Source: Arthrobacter sp. AQ5-06 (GTDB lineage Bacteria; Actinomycetota; Actinomycetes; Actinomycetales; Micrococcaceae). From it: a stretch of 64,000 nt of DNA. Below, piece after piece: positions 59,376 through 64,000 of the stretch (the stretch's first letter is position 1; each line of letters starts with the position of its first letter). A program made the translations under genes and the position numbers. The stretch is from contig NZ_QMKP01000005.1 in the NCBI RefSeq assembly GCF_003287955.1, positions 1 to 64,000 of the forward strand, read 5' to 3'. The notes under the pieces were generated by a model. It was not told the origin of the DNA and did not search any database. It worked only from the letters and a program-made list of their open reading frames with translations.

Positions 59376-59405
59376 TAGGCGTTGCAAAAATAGGCGTTGC
59401 AAAAA
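59376..59405. repeat. Perfect 15-bp tandem duplication
   Basis: TAGGCGTTGCAAAAA occurs twice head to tail (59376-59390 and 59391-59405), immediately upstream of the ribosome site of the 117-aa gene. It could duplicate part of a promoter or leader, or be a recent slippage event. Confidence 0.8.
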
Positions 59406-59433
59406 CCGCATCACGCCGACATTCTTCCGGCCT

Positions 59434-59694
59434 TCAATCGTCCGGTTCCGTTTCCCGGTTTCGGAGTTCGGCCCGAACCGCCGCGTGCAGGGCGGTGATA
59501 TTCGCTTCATGGCTGAGGTCCAGAGCCATTCTTATGCGCTCGGAAAGTAAATCCAGGTCCTCTGGCGGCAGGTCGGCCAGGGACCGGAACCGGGTAAAGA
59601 AGCGCTTGACCGGCAGCCCTGCTCGCCATCCGTCAGATGCCTGACGGCGGGCTTTTCCGGTTCTTGAACCGGCTGGGTGCAGTCCTATTTCCAT
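59434..59694 (-). CDS. Small hypothetical protein (86 aa)
   Basis: MEIGLHPAGSRTGKARRQAS, a basic lead, then RFRSLADLPPEDLDLLSERI and RMALDLSHEANITALHAAVR, helical. Ends RNRETEPDD. No motif recognised. Ribosome site weak (GAGAG). The gene might start elsewhere or be spurious. Confidence 0.4.
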   Translation of the reverse strand: MEIGLHPAGSRTGKARRQASDGWRAGLPVKRFFTRFRSLADLPPEDLDLLSERIRMALDLSHEANITALHAAVRAELRNRETEPDD

Positions 59695-59803
59695 GGTCAG
59701 CGCTCTCAAGAGAGTCCACGGCCAACTGCATAGCCAGCCCAATGCTACAGCGCACGTGAGCCGCACCACCAGTGGCCGGCGTCGGTTTTCACCGGAGGGG
59801 CCG

Positions 59804-60115
59804 TCAGTTCCATCCGATGAGCCGCAGCAGGGCTGCGGCACCGGCGCCCACCACAACTACCACCAGGAAGGGCGCCCGGCAAACCAACGCGACGGCGGCG
59901 GCGCCGAGGGCTCCCAGCCGCGCGTCGGCGGCCAGCGTCGGGCCGGACGCCACAGTGTTGACAATGGTCAGGGACGCCAGAAGTCCGATGGTCATGGTGC
60001 CGGCAATACGCGACATCCGGGGGTCCTTCAGCAGCGTTGCCGGGACGAAATAGCCCACCAGCTTCCAGGCGTAGGCAAGGACGCACGCCAGCAACAACCA
60101 GATCCAGAGATTCAT
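59804..60115 (-). CDS. azlD: AzlD-type branched-chain amino acid exporter, small subunit
   Basis: 103 residues with four membrane segments. AzlD hallmarks are MNLWIWLLLACVLAYAWKLV, GYFVPATLLKDPRMSRIAGT and LVCRAPFLVVVVVGAGAAAL. It overlaps azlC's stop by 4 nt. Together the two form a proton-driven exporter of branched-chain or other amino acids. Confidence 0.88.
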   Translation of the reverse strand: MNLWIWLLLACVLAYAWKLVGYFVPATLLKDPRMSRIAGTMTIGLLASLTIVNTVASGPTLAADARLGALGAAAVALVCRAPFLVVVVVGAGAAALLRLIGWN

Positions 60116-60903
60116 GTGCCCGCCTTCCCTGCCTGCCCGTGGCCCTCCCCGTGCAAGTCCCGATGCGTGTCCCTGTTTTTGTCCCGGCCCCCGTGGTGCG
60201 TGTCGTAAGGATCCACGTCCGGTTCAAGGCCTTCGTCACTGCGTCCGTGGCTGAACCAGCCGATCAGCGCAGCTACCACGGCGGCAATCAGGATGGGCAC
60301 GCCCGCGGGAACGAACGGCACGGCAAGTACCGTGGCCAGGGCGCACACCACGGCAATCGCGGCCGGCTCCCGGCCCTTGAGGCGCGGCCACAGCAGGGCC
60401 AGGAATGCGGCCACGGCGGCACCGTCCAGGCCCCACTGTTTGGGATCGCCCAATCCGCTTCCTGCGAGTGCCCCCACGGCGGTGAAGAGGTTCCAGAGTA
60501 TGTAGATGCCAATGCCTGCCGTCCAGAAACCACGGCGTTGCTCATCAGGATCAGTCTGCCCGCTGCTGGTGGCCGTCGACTCGTCAATGGTGACCTGAGC
60601 CGCGACATACCGCCGCCAGCCCGTCGGATGCAGGAGGGCGTTGAGCTGCATGCCGTAGATGCCGTTCCGCATGCCCAACAGCGTGGCCGCACTCATGGCA
60701 GCAATACCGGAGCCTCCGCCAGCCACCACACCGATGAACGCGAACTGGGAACCGCCGCTGAAGAGCAGCAGGCTGAGCGCCATAGTCTGCCAGAAATCAA
60801 GTCCTGAAGTGACGGACAGCGCGCCGAAGGATACTCCGTAGAGGCCGGTGGCGATACTGATGGAAAGGCCCACGCGCACGGCCGGGGACTGGAGCAGCTT
60901 CAC
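60112..60903 (-). CDS. azlC: AzlC-type branched-chain amino acid exporter, large subunit
   Basis: 263 residues from GTG 60903, whose GTGA overlaps the DoxX-like stop. Motifs of the family: ATGLYGVSFGALSVTSGLDF, SLLLFSGGSQFAFIGVVAGG and LLGMRNGIYGMQLNALLHP. Seven or so membrane segments, then a hydrophilic His/Asp/Gly-rich tail (DPYDTHHGGRDKNRDTHRD), unusual for AzlC. AzlD follows directly. Confidence 0.88.
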   Translation of the reverse strand: MKLLQSPAVRVGLSISIATGLYGVSFGALSVTSGLDFWQTMALSLLLFSGGSQFAFIGVVAGGGSGIAAMSAATLLGMRNGIYGMQLNALLHPTGWRRYVAAQVTIDESTATSSGQTDPDEQRRGFWTAGIGIYILWNLFTAVGALAGSGLGDPKQWGLDGAAVAAFLALLWPRLKGREPAAIAVVCALATVLAVPFVPAGVPILIAAVVAALIGWFSHGRSDEGLEPDVDPYDTHHGGRDKNRDTHRDLHGEGHGQAGKAGT

Positions 60904-61388
60904 CGCCTTGGTCCCGGTTTCCGTAGGCTCCAGGCCCACAGGACCAGCGGCAGCTGAAGCGGCAACCTTACAGTATGCACCTTGCGCTGCGCCGGGGAAC
61001 CGGCGTGGCCATAGGCGCGGCGAAGGGCGTCCACGTGGCCGGCCAGGAATACCGTGAACATTGCCGTCACGGCGGTGGCAGTTGCCCGCCGTGTCACCGG
61101 GATCAGGAGTCCGACGGCGGCACCCGCCTCCAGCAGTCCGCTCACCGCAATCCATTCCTCCCGTGACATCACCGCCAGGGGCCGCTTGCCGCCGTCGGGC
61201 GTTGGTGCTTCGCGCCCCTCCGGCGACTCGCCGCCAGCACTTGGCGTCTCGCGGCAAAGATAATCAGGGACCACCTGTTCGAAGAACCGTGGCTCGCGGA
61301 AGTGCTTCATGGCGCTGGTCATCAGCAGCGCGCTCATGGCCGCCGCGGAGACTGTTTGGGTGGCCCGGGCGGACCAGCGAAAAGGCAT
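60900..61388 (-). CDS. DoxX-like membrane protein
   Basis: 162 residues from ATG 61388 (a TTG at 61400 is possible). Four membrane-type segments with RFFEQVVPDYL at the start, REEWIAVSGLLEAGAAVGLL (DoxX-like E-x-x-A-G) and TAMFTVFLAGHVDALRRAYG. A hydrophilic insert lies after the first segment (GGESPEGREAPTPDGG). Role uncertain. It precedes azlCD with a 4-nt overlap. Confidence 0.72.
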   Translation of the reverse strand: MPFRWSARATQTVSAAAMSALLMTSAMKHFREPRFFEQVVPDYLCRETPSAGGESPEGREAPTPDGGKRPLAVMSREEWIAVSGLLEAGAAVGLLIPVTRRATATAVTAMFTVFLAGHVDALRRAYGHAGSPAQRKVHTVRLPLQLPLVLWAWSLRKPGPRR

Positions 61389-61435
61389 GTGTCCACTCAA
61401 TCACAGCGCTGCCCCCGGGGACGAACAGTACCGGC

Positions 61436-62344
61436 TCAGGACGGCAGCTGGACCTGTTGCCCGCTCGATTGGAGCTGCGCCAGCACGCTGGCCGGTTTGT
61501 TCGTGGTGATCTCGTGGATCCCCAACCCTTGGCAGAGCGCCACATCCCGCTCCGAATCCACGGTCCACACGCGGAAGCGGCGGCCGGATTCCAGCCAGCG
61601 CTGAACGGTCCGGGCGTGCTCGCGGACGTACATGATTCCCGGCCCCGCGAGTCCCACCTCGCACTCGTCCAGGATGCGTTCACCTTCCTGCTGCGCGGCC
61701 TTCATCACGTTGGCGAGTGCGCCGCCCGCCAAGGGGCCGAGGCTCAGTTCGTCGCGGAGTTCGTCGACGTCGATGTCGTCTACCAACTGGCAGATGCATT
61801 CCGCCGGCACGCTCCGGAGCAGATGCTTCACCGAATCGGGGCTGAAGCTCATGAACGTCACCCGGACGTTGTCCACCGTGGAGGTTCCGGCGTCCCAGCC
61901 TTCGGCCCGGAGCACGTCCAGCACACGGTCTTCCAGTTTCAGCTGGTAGGGACTTGGATGCTTGAGCTCTATTGCCAGTCCGATCGGCCGGCCAGCGCCT
62001 CGCAGGATGTTCAGGAGTTCCGGCAAGGTGAGGAACTGCTCAGACCGGGCGCCGTATTTCTCCGGGATCCGGGTGCCTTTCCAGGACGAAAAGTCCAGCA
62101 GCCGCAACTCCGCCAGCGTACGGTCCGCCACGGCGCCGGTTCCGTCCGAGGTCCGGTCAAGGTTGGCGTCATGGAGCAGGACGGCGTGCTGGTCCCGGGT
62201 GAGGTGGACGTCGCACTCCACCCCGTCCGCGCCATCGGCAATGGCTTGGAGGTAAGCGGCGCGCGTGTGCTCGGCAAATGCCGCGCTGGCGCCCCGGTGG
62301 GCAAACACCAGTGGCCGTTGCAGCTCAGACTCCTCGAATGTCAT
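61436..62344 (-). CDS. Glycerophosphodiester phosphodiesterase
   Basis: 302 residues. GDPD TIM barrel with FAHRGASAAFAEHT (catalytic His-Arg), GADGVECDVHLTRDQHAVLLHDANLDRTS (E-x-D and second His) and GLAIELKHP. The C-terminus has FRVWTVDSERDVALCQGLGIHEITTNKP. No signal peptide, so it is cytoplasmic. It cleaves glycerophosphodiesters to glycerol-3-phosphate and an alcohol. Divergent from the DUF445 gene. Confidence 0.92.
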   Translation of the reverse strand: MTFEESELQRPLVFAHRGASAAFAEHTRAAYLQAIADGADGVECDVHLTRDQHAVLLHDANLDRTSDGTGAVADRTLAELRLLDFSSWKGTRIPEKYGARSEQFLTLPELLNILRGAGRPIGLAIELKHPSPYQLKLEDRVLDVLRAEGWDAGTSTVDNVRVTFMSFSPDSVKHLLRSVPAECICQLVDDIDVDELRDELSLGPLAGGALANVMKAAQQEGERILDECEVGLAGPGIMYVREHARTVQRWLESGRRFRVWTVDSERDVALCQGLGIHEITTNKPASVLAQLQSSGQQVQLPS

Positions 62345-62394
62345 GAGGACACGCTAGCGGACACGGCCCGGCGGTGCGGGGCTAGGCTGGGCAC

Positions 62395-63744
62395 ATGCAG
62401 GTGAACTCTGAGCCAACTACCCGCCAGTCCCCGCCCGGGCCCGCAGGTCCCGCGCCGCTGTCCCCCAAGGCGGGCGCCGCCGTCGTCGGTCATCAGCTCA
62501 GCGCCGGGGACGCCGAAAAGGCGGCAGCGCTGCGGAAAATGAAGCTTGTGGCGCTGGGACTCCTGATTGCCATGGCGGTCGTTTTTGTGTTCGCGTTCGC
62601 GCTGCAGAAGGAGTATCCGTGGCTGCAGTACGTCCGCGCCGCGGCTGAGGGCGGCATGGTGGGCGCGCTGGCCGACTGGTTCGCTGTCACCGCGCTGTTC
62701 AAGTACCCCATGGGCATCAAGATCCCGCACACGGCCATTATCCCGCGCCGCAAAGACCAGATCGGGGCGTCGCTGGGTGAGTTTGTGGAGACTAACTTCC
62801 TGTCGGAGCAAGTGGTTCAGGACAAGCTGGCCAGCGTAAACGTCGCCCGGAAGGCCGGGCAGTGGCTCGCCGGGCCGGGTGGCGCCGAGCGTGTGGCGAA
62901 GGAGGGTGCCGCCGTCATCCGCGGTGCATTCAAGGTTTTGAACGACGACGACGTCCAGGCTGTCATCGAGGGAATGGTGCGTAAGCACCTGCTGGCCCCG
63001 CAGTGGGGACCGCCCGTAGGCCGGATGGCCGAACGGATTTTTGCCGAAGGGCACCACCACAAGTTGGTGGACCTGCTGGTGGACCGCGCCGCGGACTGGG
63101 TGGACCACAACCACGAAACCGTCAGCCGGCTGGTGTCGGACCGCTCCCCCACCTGGGTCCCGCAGTTCGTGGACGGGCTGGTGGGCGACAAGGTGTACGT
63201 GGAGATCCTCAAGTTCGCGCGCGCCGTGCAGTCCGATCCCAACCACCAGGTGCGCCAGCAGATCGACAAGTACCTGAACGACCTCGCGCAGGACCTTCAG
63301 CACGATCCCGCGATGATCGCCCGGGCCGAGGACATCAAGGCGCAGGTTCTGGGAGATCCGGAGGTCCGCGAGTTGGCCTCCCGCACCTGGGGAACTGTGA
63401 AGAGCGCCCTGCTGTCTGCGGTGGACGATCCGGACAGCGAACTGACGGTTCGGTTCAAGGCGGCAGTGCGCGATTTCGGCTCACGCCTGGTCAACGACGC
63501 CGAACTGGCCGGCAAGGTCAACGCCTGGATCGGCGACGCCGCCGGCTACCTGGTGCGCACCTATCGCTCCGACATCGCTGGAGTGATCACCGATACCGTG
63601 GCCCGCTGGGATGCCGAGGAAACGTCGCAGAAGATCGAACTCCAGGTGGGCAAGGACTTACAGTTCATCCGGATCAACGGCACCGTGGTGGGGTCGCTCG
63701 CCGGGCTGGTCATCTTCAGCGCGGCGCACCTGGTCTTCGGTTAG
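62395..63744 (+). CDS. DUF445-domain membrane protein
   Basis: 449 residues. A Pro-rich lead, a membrane segment (about 50-70, VALGLLIAMAVVFVFAFAL) and the DUF445 signature AAAEGGMVGALADWFAVTAL, FKYPMGIKIPHTAIIPRRKD. A long helical body follows, then a C-terminal membrane segment (GSLAGLVIFSAAHLVFG). Function of the family is unknown. It is found across actinobacteria and other bacteria. Confidence 0.92.
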   Translation: MQVNSEPTTRQSPPGPAGPAPLSPKAGAAVVGHQLSAGDAEKAAALRKMKLVALGLLIAMAVVFVFAFALQKEYPWLQYVRAAAEGGMVGALADWFAVTALFKYPMGIKIPHTAIIPRRKDQIGASLGEFVETNFLSEQVVQDKLASVNVARKAGQWLAGPGGAERVAKEGAAVIRGAFKVLNDDDVQAVIEGMVRKHLLAPQWGPPVGRMAERIFAEGHHHKLVDLLVDRAADWVDHNHETVSRLVSDRSPTWVPQFVDGLVGDKVYVEILKFARAVQSDPNHQVRQQIDKYLNDLAQDLQHDPAMIARAEDIKAQVLGDPEVRELASRTWGTVKSALLSAVDDPDSELTVRFKAAVRDFGSRLVNDAELAGKVNAWIGDAAGYLVRTYRSDIAGVITDTVARWDAEETSQKIELQVGKDLQFIRINGTVVGSLAGLVIFSAAHLVFG

Positions 63745-63832
63745 CCGCGCTTCCCCTCCGGCGCGAACGGACACTTGAAGCCCTGGCCTCCGAAGGCCCC
63801 CAATGTCCTCTCCCGCCGCTACGCACTTGCGG

Positions 63833-64000
63833 CTACGCGAATGACCTCAGCTCTACGCCGGCCGCTTCGAGCCCGGCACGAACACCGGCGGCCATCTCCA
63901 CAGCCCCGGGCGTATCGCCATGGATGCACAGTGAATCGGGCCTGACCTGAACCACCGTTCCGTCCACGGCCACAACTTCGCCCTTCATCGCGAGCCGCAC
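63833..64000 (-). CDS. LamB/YcsF (5-oxoprolinase subunit A) family protein, C-terminal fragment
   Basis: The minus strand is open from the right edge to TAG at 63833, giving 55 residues: VRLAMKGEVVAVDGTVVQVR, then PDSLCIHGDTPGAVEMAAGV and EAAGVELRSFA. The S-x-C-I/V-H-G-D-T-P-G-A motif is specific to LamB/YcsF (PxpA). PxpABC hydrolyses 5-oxoproline with ATP. Most of the gene lies outside the window. Confidence 0.85.
   Translation of the reverse strand: MRLAMKGEVVAVDGTVVQVRPDSLCIHGDTPGAVEMAAGVRAGLEAAGVELRSFA

Overview
The window looks like a chromosomal segment of a high-GC Gram-positive actinobacterium, most likely Arthrobacter/Pseudarthrobacter or another member of the Micrococcaceae. This is inferred from GTG/ATG starts with GGAGG-type ribosome sites, pervasive 4-nt ATGA/GTGA gene overlaps, an Asp23/AmaP/DUF6286 operon, DUF3618 and DUF445 proteins, a Cys-Ser-Gly type histidine ammonia-lyase and IS256/IS30 relatives. 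No search could be run, so the genus is an inference.

Layout. 1-2.6 kb is a decayed mobile patch: the end of an IS256-type element sits inside a frameshifted IS30-type transposase gene, followed by a frameshifted serine recombinase. 2.6-5.3 kb is an envelope-stress (Asp23/Gls24-AmaP) operon with a satellite gene made of 11-residue repeats. 5.6-5.9 kb holds tRNA-Phe, tRNA-Asp and tRNA-Glu. 6.1-25 kb is mostly housekeeping and transport: a PHP protein, a DMT exporter, a cation-diffusion facilitator, an NlpC/P60 hydrolase with a long Ala-Pro linker, a LolA-like/ABC operon, a rifampicin-phosphotransferase-like PEP synthase paired with a tandem universal stress protein, CopC, a UvrA-like ATPase and a purine permease.

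24.7-37.4 kb is a catabolic region. hutG, hutU, hutH and an IclR regulator share an 18-bp near-palindrome (consensus TGTCCGGnATnCCrGACm) upstream of hutG, hutU and iclR, which suggests one regulon. The hut genes are split by a tripartite tricarboxylate transporter (tctCBA) with its CitAB-type two-component system and a CRP/GlxR-like site. 37.4-47.5 kb has a GNAT enzyme, broken DinB and LysE genes, an XRE/membrane/quinone-reductase unit, an amino-acid permease, a redox-type HxlR/QorB pair, and a hydroxybutyrate dehydrogenase-MHS transporter operon facing a LysR regulator.

47.5-64 kb starts with a spermidine-synthase-like enzyme and a run of small membrane/coiled-coil proteins (holin-like, DUF3618, BrkB). 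Next is a compact same-strand set: Dps, an acyl-CoA dehydrogenase-like protein, a PIG-L deacetylase fused to a NodS-like methyltransferase, and a family-2 glycosyltransferase. The last three look like an uncharacterised sugar-modifying pathway with a NodB/NodS/NodC-like set of activities, and this is my best candidate for an undescribed system. The end carries an O-methyltransferase, a thiamine-binding-type protein, a TetR regulator, a 15-codon leader ORF coupled to a 72-residue ORF, an AzlCD exporter with a DoxX-like protein, a glycerophosphodiesterase, DUF445, and the C-terminus of a LamB/YcsF (PxpA) protein running off the right edge.
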